Shown here: in pieces, positions 23,618-35,471 of the stretch
Layout: each line of letters starts with the position of its first letter
Position numbering within the stretch: position 1 is the stretch's first letter
Assembly: GCA_002335605.1 (NCBI GenBank)
Contig: BEDY01000009.1
Span: forward strand, 248,001 to 312,000
DNA length: 64,000 nt
Direction: 5' to 3'
DNA from: Prillingera fragicola
Lineage: Eukaryota; Basidiomycota; Tremellomycetes; Trichosporonales; Trichosporonaceae
Notes under the pieces: model-generated
The model's database searches: none
Told to the model about the DNA's origin: nothing
The model's input: the letters and a program-made list of their open reading frames with translations, nothing else
Program-made: the position numbers and the translations under genes

Positions 23618-24660
23618 CTAGAGCTCCTCCTCGGCAACGCCAAACATGCCCTTGACGCTCTCCCACAACTTCTCGTCGCCCTGGGTCTTGAGGCGGGTCT
23701 CGACCTCGGCGGCGGTCAGCCACGCGTGTTCGCCCCATGCTGCGTCCTTAGAGAGGGTGGGCTCGCCGGCCAGGATGTGCGAACGGAGGAAAAAGTTCTG
23801 TGGACGTTAGTCGAATGTCTTGGCGTCATGGAGAGAAGGAGAGTGAGGGAGCAAGAGATGCCGCAGCGGTCCGCCCTGCGTGGACACGTCCGCAGTCACA
23901 CTTTGGCCAACTGCAGGTAATGACGCCTTACGCAGATCTCCCTGACGTCCCTCTCCTCTCCTCATATCGGCCTCTTCGACGGTGTCACGCCGCGACTCAC
24001 CCTCTTCTCGCCCTCACGAATAACACCGATAGGCTTGCGAGTAACGAGCCAAGTGTCCATGTTGTTTCCTCCCAAATCGCCCATGACACCGGTCAGCCTG
24101 CTGCTAACAGCCTGGTCGAGACCCTCTCCACCCTTGACCTCGGTCGAGGGGAACGCCCAGCGGCCCTCCTTGCTCTTGACGAGGCAGAACAGCTCGTCCT
24201 CGGGCAAGCGCTCGAGGCTCTTCTCTCCACGCGCCGCGTCCTGCAGCTCCCAGTGGTTCCGCGCCGTCTCGACAAACTCGAGTTCAGGCTGCACCTCTCC
24301 GATATCGGGGGCGGCACCGGCAATGGCCTTGCCGTAGAATGCGACGTCACGCTTGTGCTCGGCCTCCTGGAAACGGCGGAGGGGCAGGGAGCCAGGCTTG
24401 AAGTAAAATTCTGTCGAAGGGGGGTTGGAGAGGGCGTGGCGGATCTTGAACGAGCGCTCATAGTAGGCCTTGGCCAAGGGGTGGAGCGTTGCGGTGAGCA
24501 AGGGAGTGCGCGAGAGGAGGAGGGAAGCGGTGAGGGGGGTGGAGGTGGAGGCGGCGGTGGCCAGGCCGCGGGCGGCTGGGACGTTAGCATAGCTAGCAGA
24601 GATGATGGTTGGGTACTACGCACCTTGCCTCGAGGGCCCTGATGCTGCGACAAAGGCCAT
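23618..24660 (-). CDS. Mitochondrial large ribosomal subunit protein mL46
   Basis: Exons, read on the minus strand, are 24660-24624, 24575-24001 and 23797-23618. The introns are 48 and 203 nt; all phases close and give about 263 residues. The N-terminus (MAFVAASGPSRQGA, then ARGLATAAS) is Arg/Ala/Ser-rich with no acids, as for a mitochondrial presequence. The body has ERLPEDELFCLVKSKEGRWA and the degenerate Nudix-fold stretch WAFPSTEVKGGEGLDQAVSS, then NNMDTWLVTRKPIGV and the C-terminal EHAWLTAAEVETRL. This is the layout of mL46 (yeast Mrpl17). It is divergent from MRT4. Confidence 0.88.
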
Positions 24661-24900
24661 GGTGTCAAAGTGTGGTGGTGGTTGTAGAATGAGCGTTGGT
24701 TGATGCTGGCTCGACACTCGACTTTTGCATTTTCGGATGGACGACGGAAGCAGATTATGCCTCCACGTGTGTTTACGTAAAGTGTTGTTGCCGCAGGATT
24801 GAATTTTGAGAATCTGCATGTCCACTTTGGCCTGGCTGGGCTGCTTGACCTTGCACGAGATTCTCAACTCGTCTCCTCACTCCATCTTAACCCACCCACA
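24661..24900. promoter_or_regulatory. Divergent promoter of mL46 and MRT4
   Basis: Only about 240 bases separate the two starts. One CACGTG core lies at 24764-24769. Coordinate expression of a mitochondrial and a cytosolic ribosome gene is possible but only inferred. Confidence 0.45.
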
Positions 24901-25920
24901 ATGCCCAAATCAAAGCGCCAGCGCGTGACAACGCTTTCCAAGACCCCGGTCCGCACGACCAAGGCGTCCAAGCTCGCGCTCGTCAACGAGATTCGCACAA
25001 ACCTCGACCAGTATGACCACTGCTGGCTGTTTAGCGTCGGTGACATGCGCAACGAGGGCCTCAAGGAGGTCCGTCAGCAGTGGCGCGGTACCGGCCGCTT
25101 CTTCTTTGGCAAGACCCGTGTCATGGCCAAGGCTCTTGGTGTTAGCCCCGAGACCGAGCACGAGGAGGGCACCGGACAGCTCGGCAAGGTGAGTTGACAA
25201 TAAGCACGCGAGGTGCCGGCGGTATCTCGCAGCTGCTTCTTCTGTGTATCGCCCGGCTGACAGGCAGCGCCTCCACGGCCCCGTCGGTCTGTTCATGACC
25301 TCGCATCCCGTCGACGAGACCCTCGAGTGGTTCGCGACCTGGAGCAAGAAGGAGTATGCTCGCCAGGGCCACCCGGCCACCGACAACATTACCCTCCCCG
25401 TCGGCCCCCTCCTGACCCCTTACACCCCCGACCCCGAAAACGCTGCTCACGCCGGCGACCCCTTCCCCCACTCGATGGACCCCCAGCTGCGTGCTTTGGG
25501 ACTCGACACCAGCCTCGTCCGCGGTGTGCCTAGCCTCAAGAACGCCCACGTTCTCTGCCGCAAGGGCGAGAAACTCAGCAGTGAGAAATGCCGTATTCTC
25601 AAGTTGCTCGCGGTGCAGATGGCGGTGAGTTACTGGTGTGGGTGGAGGTGTGACCGGAGGAAGACAAAGTTGTGCAGTTGGCGCTCGTGGTCTGGCAGGA
25701 ACAGTGTAGCCCACTGTGCTGTCCACAGCTCGCTTGCTGCAACAGCCAACTGTCGCTCCGTTACACCCCTTCTCGCCCCGCTACCAACATCAGGACAGAG
25801 CTGACAATACGCCAGGAGTTCAAGATCATTCTCGGCTCGCACTGGACCAAGGGCGAGGGCTTTGTCGAGGGCACCGAGCTCGAGGCTGGAGAGGGCGCAG
25901 AGGACATGGACGAGGACTAG
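24901..25920 (+). CDS. MRT4: 60S assembly factor Mrt4
   Basis: Exons are 24901-25188, 25268-25624 and 25816-25920, giving 249 residues with all phases closing. The start MPKSKRQRVTTLSKT and the following KLALVNEIRTNLDQYDHCWL are typical of Mrt4, the nucleolar paralogue of stalk protein P0. FFFGKTRVMAKALG matches the rRNA-binding region shared with P0, and LHGPVGLFMTSHPVDE follows. Mrt4 holds the P0 site on pre-60S particles until it is exchanged. The acidic C-terminal tail (AEDMDED) is usual. Confidence 0.92.
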
Positions 25921-26513
25921 ACTTGTACGATATGCATTTGTGTATTCCGGCTCGACCTACTGCTGCTGCTGCGTGATGGCGAGTGAATTCTGTAGGGGGG
26001 GGGCTCGGTGGCTGGTGATTCTCACTCATAGGATGCATGATTATAAGATGTCTATTTATCTAAGAAAGCCAGCTAATGGCTCCATAGCAAATGGCTAAGA
26101 CTTTGTGCAGAAACAAGAAGGTTCGCGTAGAAGAAATGGTGTTGATTTCGAGTGCACCACGCACGGTACCCATGTAAGCACACCTCAACATGGGCTCAAC
26201 CTTGCCCCGCCGTACCTCGTCCTGGCAGCTGCGACATTACGCCAACATGGCGATGCCAATATGAGCTGCCTCGGGCCTCAACAGGTACGAGGTGCCGACG
26301 ACACACGTGTACAAGGTATGCAGTGTCGCTGGTCGCAGTGTATCCCTCCCGACGGGCTACGCTCGAGTATTGACTCGGTAGCAACTTAAAGCGCAAGCTG
26401 GCCGCCAGCAGCAAGACACAGCACGGCGCGCCTCATGATTGACAGCGAACGGAGCAGCAGTCGAGTGACTTGTTACAAGTATCCTCGGCCAACCGTCACG
26501 CCGGCCCAGCGGC
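25921..26513. other. Intergenic between convergent genes
   Basis: Nothing coding is seen. It includes a run of nine G near 25996 and a short CTG repeat near 25962. Confidence 0.5.
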
Positions 26514-27166
26514 CTATGCACGCTCAATCTCCACCGGCCGCCCCCTCCCACTTCCAAGAAAGACGACAAACAGATCGATCAAGTCCTGTTTCCGCTGCGT
26601 CTGATCCTCGCCAATCCGCGGTGTCGAGATGAGCAGGAAGGCGATGGCAAACAGAAAGATTACCATGACGGCGACGCTGCCTGCCCTCCGGGCTGCTGCT
26701 GCTAGCGCGTCTGTTGGGCGGGGGGAGGTGGTGGGGAGGGGGAGGAGTTCGTCGAGTAATGGTGTGTGCGTCATTGTGGGCGTGTGCGCGAAGGTTGAGG
26801 ACGGTGGAAGGGAAGAGGGTGTTGGAGGCGATAACGAGGTGGTGGTGTTCGAGGTCTGCACTGCTGGATGTGCGATAAGATTAGACGGCGACTGAGCCGC
26901 TGAGCTTGTCCAGACGGTGTGTCTGACTAGCACAGGAGGCGAGGCGTGCAACGACGACTCGAACGAGAGGAGAGGCGAGGAGACGTGTCCCGGTCGAAGC
27001 GGAGTCGGTCCACAGTCGTGCGCAGCAAACCCGCGATGCAGAATTCCAAACGCGGCCAAGAAGACAATAATAGCGCCAGTCACCTTATCTGGCTGGCCTT
27101 GTGCTTGTTGAGTGACGAAAGGGTGGTGTTGACAGAGTACATTGACATCAGACCGCGCAGACATGA
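26514..27166 (-). CDS. Two-TM membrane protein, function unknown
   Basis: A single-exon frame of about 217 residues from the ATG at 27166 (MSARSDVNVL); an upstream Met at 27209 is the alternative. Two hydrophobic segments are visible: GAIIVFLAAFGILHR near residues 30-45 and VAVMVIFLFAIAFLLIS near 165-182. Between them is a Ser/Pro/Thr-rich linker of about 120 residues. The C-terminus is charged (KQDLIDLF, then Arg/Glu-rich). I recognise no family. Intron-free status is unusual for this window, so the frame may be incomplete. Confidence 0.45.
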
Positions 27167-27446
27167 GTCCCCTCAAACGTTCAGGAACGGCGCGAGGTGG
27201 AGGTGGCAACGTGCGTGAAAGTTGTTATGTCGCCGAGTGTTTTGCTGTTGCCAAGCCTCGCGACGTTGTCTCTGCCGTCAGCGTTGGCTACTGTCTGACG
27301 TGGTTCAGCTCTGAGACAGCTATACTGGTTGGTATGCTGTCATTCAACAGGCCTGGGCGTGGCCCACTGCCGCAGATTAGTCTCCATGAAGTGCCACTGC
27401 TGCACCTGTCCGAACATCTCTAAGTAATGCAGATTACAACTCTAAG
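27167..27446. other. Short spacer between two minus-strand genes
   Basis: Promoter of the two-TM gene plus the 3' flank of the CaMKK gene. No distinct element seen. Confidence 0.4.
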
Positions 27447-30400
27447 CTAATGCGCAGATGACGACCCGGGACTCCCGCTCCCGAGCCCGCTCAACGTACT
27501 CCCCCTCCTGCTCCTGCAGCTCTTCCTCCTCCTGCCAAGCACGAGGCCGCCGTCGTCCTCGTCCTCCTCGGCATCCGCAAACCGGTCCGCGGATTTGTCC
27601 GGCGTCAACGCACTGGGCGGGGACAGGCTGCCGTTATGCGTAGGCGTGAGCGCGCCGTTGGGGTCTCCGTAGCTCGAGGCGGACCATGAGGGGTCGCGTG
27701 AGCCTGTGCCAAGGGGTGACTTGGCGCGGTACGCGTAGCTGCTAGGTGGAGCTGCGCGCAGAGGTGTGCTCTGGTTGGAACCCAGGCGGCCCATGTCAAT
27801 GCCGCCGCCTGAGCGAAGCAACGAATGAGCCGTAGACATGTCACGAGGCGAAGTGGAGAACGAACCCCGGGCAGAACGCGACGCTGCCGCATGGGCGAGT
27901 CCTTGCTGACGGTCGAGCTCCTCGACAAACGCGTTGATGTTCCAGTCCACCGGCGCACTGGAAATTCCGTGGCCCTTGGGAAGGCCGTGCGTGTCGTAGT
28001 CTTCTGAACAGGCGTCCTCCTGGTCAGAATCAGGAATGGATCCGTCCCAATCAACCTCCTCGTCCTCTATCACGGGCCGAATGTCCTCGCTGAGGGTGCT
28101 GCCGCGTCGCGGCGGCATGCCAAAGCTCTCGTGGTTGCGGAAACGTGTGTCCCAAGAGAGTTGTCTGTCTGGGCTCGGCGCCATGTGGTGCTGGCTGCCT
28201 GGTGAGCCGGATGCAAACGTCTCGTTGCTCGGACGACGGTGCATGTCGTCAAAGCTGCGTCCGCGCAGGAATTCGGCGTGGCTACCCTCAGCAGATAGTG
28301 CCGAGTGCGAGTCAATGGATGTTGCGAACACTGCGTTGTCTTCAGAAGCCCCACCAGCCGCGCTGCGGGGAGGTGGGCGGCCGCTGGTGCTCCGCAAGCT
28401 TCGGCTGTGGGAAAATATGTTGCGTCCCAGAGCACCAAGGATTGAACTCGTCGATGACGAAGCATTACTGCTCGACCGCGGGCGTGGGTCACCCACGTCA
28501 CACGACTGCCGTCTCCTGTATCCAGAAGGCGACATGTCGCCGACTCGGAACTTGTCGAGGGACGAGACTGAGGGCCTCTGACGAGGGGTTGCCTCGGCAG
28601 AGCCCACAGACTGCACGGAAGCCTGCCTCCTGGGAGGCTTCTCGGGCTGGGGGTGAGCCAGGGGCACAGTCTGTTGCGGCGGGCTGGAACCAAGCTGCGA
28701 AGCTAGCAAACCCGCGGGGCGTGGCGACTCTGCTCGTGAACGATCACGAGACAGTAGCGACAACCGACGAGCGAGGTTGGCACCAGTGATGGCTCCTCCG
28801 CTGCTGGGGGCCGCGTCGCTTCCAGACGTGACGCGTCTATTGAGCGTCGGTGCCGGTGGAGGAGGCATGTCGTGGCCGCCGGACGACGTCCCAGACTGGT
28901 AGCCGTTGGCGTCCGTGAGATCCGCATTGCTCTGACTGCGGTTGCGCCCCAGGAAGTTTAGTCGACTGGAAATCTTGTTGATTCCTCGCCGAACCTTGTC
29001 CCTGATGCTTCCACCGCGAGTAACCGCGGCGGCGACTTCGTCATTGGTAACAGTGACGAACGACTGCGCCTGAAGGTCGGTCTGCATCAGCCAAGCCTGA
29101 GGATCGGCCAGGCCACGGAGTGTGAACGGGTGGTGCTGTGAGAGTCAGTACGCGATGATGCCATCAGACATACCTTTGCCGCGTCTAGAGTGATCCGCTG
29201 AGGAGCATCCTTCTCCAGAAGCTTGGACAGCAGGTCAAGAGCTTCCTTTACCTCCTCTGATGCGTCGGCGCCAGTGGGAAGCTGATCGCGTCCCATGGTA
29301 GCAGGGATGGCATACCGCGCTTTGGGAATCTCCTGCATGAGGAGATACTCGTTTGCCGCATCAAACGGCGTCTTGCCAAATAGAAGGCAGTAGAACGTGA
29401 CGCCAAGGGCCCACACGTCGATTGCGTTTGTGATCGGCAGCCGAGGCTTGCGAGGGATTGTAGCCGTCGATTGTGTGCGAGAGAAAGATGAGCCAGATGG
29501 TCGTGGGGACTGAGAGTCGCGCGACATGGTCAGGGTGACGTTACGGCCGGGAGAGTAGGGGACCGTGTCGCTGCCCACGACCGACACACCGCGGTCGTCC
29601 ACCACTGTCGATGGCGGCCGTATTGTGAACGTGGGCACCGCCTCGCGGGCCTCCATCACAGGCGAGCGCTGCGGCATGTCGTCTGGGAGTTCAGAGTAAC
29701 ACATTTCTGGTGCAAAGAAGGCTGGGGAACCAGCAGTCTTTGCAAGGTCAATGTCGTCGATATAGTTGTCCTCGCCCTCTGCCCAGGCTGCCAAAAGAGC
29801 CTCCGAGTAATGGGAGCAGCCGAAATCCGAAATCTTGACCGTGTCGCCAGACATGAGCAAATTGCTAGGTTTGATGTCACGGTGGATGATTCCCTGATGG
29901 TGCAAGTACTCGAGACCCAGTACAGTGTCGCGGAAGATCTTTCGGGTCTCGGCCAATGTCAACTCGGGGCCGTTTTCCGTCTTCCACCGAACCTCGCCCC
30001 CTTCGCAGTACTCGAGAACCATGAACAGTTTGCTCGAGTCGGGGTCGTCGATAATCTCCTTCATGCGCACAACGTTTGGGTGAGACACCTTTTTGAAAAT
30101 GGCAATCTCTTTGCGAATCCTGCCAGTCAGTGTGCTGCCGATCAGACGAGTACGCACTCATTCTCTGCGACAAGCTTGCCGCCATCCGAGCTACGATGTC
30201 CACCGAGGCCCCGCTGACGCCCAAGCTGATTCAAACGTTTCTTTTTCGGATTGCGTTCGACAATCTTGATAGCCTGGGAACCAGAGTCAGCGCCACCCCC
30301 GATAAGGACCCTCTTTCACTTACCCATAGCTGCCCTGGTCCAGAACCGGTTGCGAGGTCCCCCTCGTCGTCGCCTCCTTCTGCAGACATGTCACGCCCGA

Positions 30401-31194
30401 GGCGAACGCGACCGTGCGTACCATGTCCAATCTCGTGCAGTACCTTGCAGGGTCAGTATGCGCCTCTCCCATCTGCACCTACCAAATACTGGTTGATCAT
30501 TTTCCGTCCAGTCTCGGGGTCCCTGTCGAGGCGGAGCTGGGGCGTTTCGATACTAGCGAAAGGGTCAGCACAGGTTTGGAGAATCGCTAGTGGCCACTTA
30601 CACGTCTACTTCAGAGTGGGCCGGCGATCGGCCGTCCTCCGAGAGTGTCGCGGGCTGTTCCTCGCGCGCCTTGCCCTTGAGCGAGCTTGCGCGGAAAACA
30701 CCGGAACCGTGCTCTCCTCTGCTCGATCCACGACGAGAGAGCAGCCTGGGCGTGCCGATGAAGCTGTTGTTCTTGGAGCCCGAGGCCGATGACGCGGCGG
30801 ATGGGGGCATAGAGCTGGCGCGATCGAGGCTCCCCACGGGCGCGGTGCTGGAGTGCTCCTTGTGGTGAAAGGGGTGGTGGTGGTGGTGCCGTCCGTGATG
30901 GTCGTGTAGTGGAGTCCCAGAGCCAGACGCGACCGGGGCGGCGGCGGCCGCACGCGAGTCGGAGCGCTTGAGAGACGACGCCGACACCATGTTGTCAAAG
31001 GTGAGGACCGAGCCGTTGCTCACGCCGTTCGACGGCATGGTGCGCGCTACCGGCGATGGTGGCGACATGTGGGCCATGACCTGGGCAGGAGCCTGCACTG
31101 TCATCGGCGCGGAACCGGACGGTGCGTAATAACCGTGGCGTGCAGTGTAATGGCGATGACGCTGATGCAGGGGGTGTGGGATGCGGTTGTGCAA
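27447..31194 (-). CDS. CaMKK-type Ser/Thr kinase (Ssp1/Sak1/Elm1 class), very large
   Basis: The start is the ATG at 31194 (MHNRIPHPLHQ); the stop is at 27447-27449. The N-terminal 200 residues are His/Ser-rich. The kinase begins at INQYLVLHEIGHGTHGRVRL, then the catalytic Lys in LWAIKIVERN, the CaMKK hallmark RKEIAIFKKVSHPNVV, HRDIKPSNLLMSG, DFGCSHYSE, SPAFFAPEMC and NAIDVWALGVTFYCLLFG. Family members phosphorylate AMPK/Snf1-type kinases and act in stress and polarity. Two oddities stand out. About 75 Ser/Thr/Pro-rich residues sit between the APE motif and NAIDVW. About 550 disordered residues follow the kinase, after HHPFTLRGLADPQAW. At least five introns; total about 1,150 residues. Confidence 0.85.
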
Positions 31195-33502
31195 TGAGAT
31201 TATGCTAGAGAGAGAGTAGCGTGCGTTGGCTTGGACGGCTGCTCTGTCGTGTCGGACGGGTAATCAAGACGTGCTGGCGCGGGCGGGGCGGTAAGGATGT
31301 AGTGTGTCGGTTGCTTGAGCAAGGCGCAATGTGACTGGTTGGTGATTGGAAGCTAGGCAGCAGCAGCGGCGTTGACAGGGTAGCTAGTGGTGTCTGTGGC
31401 CGAGTTGATGGTCCAGGCAGGCGTAACGGTGCAAGAAACGAGGCCCAAACAGAGAGATAGAGAGGGAGATGTTGTGGAGTAGAGCTGTAGATGTGTGCGA
31501 GGGAAGGGTCGTGTGGGCCGGGGGAGGTGGTAATCGACGAATCTCAGTGGCGGCCAATGGAACAACCTCTAGGGCACGTGTCTTGAAACTCTGTTATCCC
31601 AACACAAAAACACAAGTTGGTGGTGTGCAAGAACAAGACAATGAGCTGCGCCGGCGTCCAAGTCGTGTGGGAAGTGGTGAATGGTCAAGAGTAGTGTACT
31701 GGTTTCTGGCTGACTCGGTCCAACTATTATCAAGGCGACCAAACGACCAACAGCCCAGCCAACAGCGAGCAAGGGAAACCCATACAAAGGGGCCACAAAG
31801 GGGCCGTGCCATCCATACCTCCATGCTTGCCAGTAGCTGGGTTCACTGGGCCAAAGAGCCGAGGCAGCAGGCACCGCAGGTAGGAGAGAGCACCAGAGCA
31901 GCAGGGAGCAGAGAGCGCGGTAGGCTCTGCCTTTGCGGCCGGGGCAGGGCGACCGAGAGGGTTGGGTGGTGCCGCCCTGGCAAGTGCCGACACACTGCGA
32001 AAAGACGTCAGCGCCGCGGCAGCTCATCGAGAGAGAATGAGAGTGCGTAACGCCGCGGCGCGCCGCTCCATCGCGCTCACCCCACCTCCTTCTGCCTGCC
32101 TGTGGCCCGACGGGTTCTTTGCCTGCCGCCGCCTCCGCCGCCGTCGTCAGACCTAGCTCTGACGCTACTGGTACTGTTCACATTACGCCGTCTTGTCTAC
32201 GATGATGCCCCTAGAGTGTCGACGCGTCTGCATTAGGCGCCGGTTTCCAAGCACTGGCAAGAGATGTCACAAGAACCAAACGTGGAATTTGTGCCCGTGT
32301 GCCTGCTACATGCATACTGGATGCTGCTCTGGTAGCTGATGGCGACGACGTTGGTTGCCAGTGGGAACGCAACAACGTTATAGATGACCAGGTGATCTCT
32401 CTCTGCATGATTCCGGGGTTGCTATTGGACCCTGACTTGGAAAAATGCTTATCCTCCCTCGCTCTGCAGCTGCACCGCATCTCCTTTCGGCCAGCGGCCA
32501 ACGGGGCCGACGACGCACGCACGCCGCCATCATCCAGGGGGAGCAGTTGCTTGTCGCTGATTAGAGATTGCCCATTCGGTTTGGAACCCCCCTAAATCAA
32601 AACAGAATAGGGTGCTACCGGGCATTCTTAATAGTCAGGGAGAGGGAGGGAAGCAGTCTGGCTCGTTGTCATCATTAACAGCTGCACTGCGTCGCACTAA
32701 TCGACCTCGTCTGATGTCATCATCGCCTGTTCATGCAGTCTAGGGGGAACCAGTCCAATCTACTGCTGTTGATTGAAACGTGGGAACCACAATCTTGGTC
32801 ACATCAGGACACTCTTGTTGACTAGCCAGTTAACGTGGCAATCACAGTCACTCCGTCGGCACACCAGCAACGACACTGTGCGCGCGCAGGCCAGTCGGCA
32901 GACCGCCGGCCCGACAGGATCACCGCCAGGGTTAGTGCGTTCCATGGCGCACGTCTCGGAGCTCGGCGCCGATTGTCCCTGTGTTGGTCTGTCCAGCGGC
33001 TCTAGCGCGCTAAAAGGGTGCGGCGTTCATGCACAGGAATAGGAGGCCGCAGGGTCGCCGAGGCCGTGAGGACGTGGTCTTGTCATACGTGTCGACTTAG
33101 TAAACAAGTGATGGTCGCCCGATGCGTCCGCTCAGGTTGTCTGATTGCCCATGCGCCTTGTCGTTCCACCTTTACATCTTACTGTGCGACAGAGTATCTT
33201 CTACTCGACAGCGTCACAAGACTCTTACTGATACACCTGATGGTGATGAACGACTCGATACGAAAAGAAGAGTACGAGACATTACTGATGAGCTCGTCGC
33301 ACCAGGAACGGCCCAGCCACTATCTTGTTCGCCACCGTCCACTCCACCGTCAACCACGGTCAGTCTACATGCAGCTGACAGGGCCGGACTCGGACACGGC
33401 GGTCTGTGCATACACTACCAGGCAGTCACACGGTCCTCCTCATCGGCACTCAAACTTCTTATTGTTGCACTCCATCTCCATCTGTCTCTCACCTGTCTAA
33501 CC
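31195..33502. other. Gene-poor interval, 2.3 kb
   Basis: This separates the CaMKK gene (-) from the next plus-strand gene. ORFs of up to about 190 codons exist on both strands but overlap one another and lack splice or coding structure. It probably holds two promoters and long 5' leaders. A non-coding RNA cannot be excluded. Confidence 0.45.
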
Positions 33503-35232
33503 ATGTCGTCTGAAGAACCCCCCGCGTCGCCAAGCGCAGAGTCGGAGCCAGTGTCAGGCTCTGACGCATCCCTCTCAACAACTCCTTCACCAGAACCAGC
33601 GGAACCCTCATCGCTCGTCTGCTTGTCACCACTTCCTGCGCCGCTGTATACACCCCGTATGTCGCCTCCACTGGCCCAAGCTCACACACAGTCAACCGCC
33701 GCTGGTCTCTCCGCCTGCCATGGTCCACTCCAAAAGCACCAGCCCTTCCCGACCTGGACCTTCTCGCCACCCTCAGGCCCATGGCATTGAGTACCTTTGC
33801 TCGCGATGCGCTGGAACCAGCCCTCGCCGACTTGGGCAAGTATGTGCAAGCCTTCAACGCCTTTGTGGCCCACAACGACGGTAACGTCGATACCAAGGTG
33901 GTGGAAGAGCTCGAAGCTCTCTCGGCGCTGGTCAGGGGATACCTCGACGGTGCGTGTGTTTGCGTTCACTTTCTGTCGCCACGAGTGCGCACCAATCGCA
34001 TCGACGCGGCCGACCCGATTCTTAATGGTCTGCAACAATGCCTGCAGGGCATGTTTATCACGTTTGACGCCATAACGAAAGAGGATCACCCGCTCGATTT
34101 CGTCCAGGACGCCGTCAAGGCTGTCCAGCACGCGCTTCTCGCTTCCGTCTTCCCTCCGTCGTCGAGATACCCGCCCGCTCCGAACTTTGCATACTTTATC
34201 TCCTTTGCAAAGTCTGTCGCTCTCACCGTCAAGTCTGCAGCCGGCACAAGCAAGCGTTCTCTCCCCGAAGAAGTGGTCACCAAGGTCCACGAAGCGACGA
34301 AATACTTCGCCACCGCCGTCACCACGCTCGGCACGCTTCCCTGCCCAACCAACGCCGAGGCCGAGGAGGAAGACAGGCTAGTCTTTGAGGCCAACAGGGG
34401 CTACCGCGTCACCAAGACCAAGCTCCGCGAGGACCGCGGACAGAAGCGGGCTCTCCGCGTTGCGTTCAGGGCCATGCTCGTCACTTGTGATATCAGCCAC
34501 GCGATGGGTGGCGAGCCGCCTGAGCAAGGGCGGAGGAAGAATGGTGGTCTGCCTGATTCCGAGGACGTCAAGGGAGAGCTCGAGGACGGCGAGATGATCA
34601 AGCATAGTCGGCCCTGGAGGGAGATCTACGTCGACGACCTCTGTGCCTGTATCACTGAGGCTGTCCGGCTTGCCCAGTACCCTGTCCCGCGCACTGCCGT
34701 GCTTGTCTCGGCCATCTCGCGTGCAGGTTGGCTTCTCGATCGCCCGACGGATGAACCCTCGCATAACACGGGTCCCGAGTCCGAAGAAGAGGACGAGGAC
34801 ATGGACGACGCCGCCAGTGCCACGTCGTCCCACACAGACGACGAGATGATGACCGACTGCGGCGCCGAGCTCATCCAGCGTCGACCGCTTCAACTCCTCG
34901 CCGCGCACTATATACGGTATACCGAGGATCGCAAGTCCAAGCGATACAAGTTCAACAAGGCACACGGTATAAAGGTCAAGACGGAGGAAGAGGATGACTC
35001 TTCGGACGACGAGGAGGCGACCGAGATTGGAGCTGGGAATAAGCGCCGCTTCACCGCCCCAGAAGGGAGGCGGGTTACGTCGGCTTGGAATCAGCTGGGC
35101 ATGGCGCTGCTGCGCCAGCTCTTCCTCGCTGACCTGAAACGAATCAATATCCTCGGGACGACTCTTGAGGCGTGGAAGGAGCGATACGAGTCCACTGCCA
35201 GGGGGAAGAAGCGAATGCGCACGACGTTGTGA
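33503..35232 (+). CDS. Unrecognised 564-residue protein with acidic C-terminal region
   Basis: Exon 1 (33503-33656) starts MSSEEPPASPSAESE and is disordered. A 35-nt intron (33657-33691) joins it in frame to exon 2 (33692-35232), which passes through DLDLLATLRPMALSTFARD. The body is helical (ALADLGKYVQAFNAFVAHND; WREIYVDDLCACITEAVRLA). A strongly acidic stretch near 34780-34850 (ESEEEDEDMDDAAS) and another near 34985 interrupt it. The last 60 residues are basic. The helical layout faintly recalls cyclin-D-interacting (GCIP-type) proteins, but I cannot confirm this and assign no function. The ATG inside exon 2 (33781) is an alternative start. Confidence 0.65.
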
Positions 35233-35471
35233 TTGTATGGTGGAGTTGGAGTAGCCTGTTAACGACCTCACGACTTGACGACCTTATGACTTGACGACCG
35301 TCTTCGCTTTGCTCTCGACTTGTCTTTCGGCATATGCTGGCTGCCGGCCCAGTGCATGTAACTGTTATCCATGTCCACAAGTGTTTCAGCTGCCTCGTAC
35401 TAACAACCTGTCGCCAGTCAAGCTTACCCCGACATGGCCAACCGCGTCACATCGGCACACTCTTTCGGCCT

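Noticed and set aside
31469..32050. 193-codon plus-strand ORF and overlapping minus-strand ORFs
   Set aside because: Composition and overlap look like chance reading of GC-rich DNA. No conserved motif.
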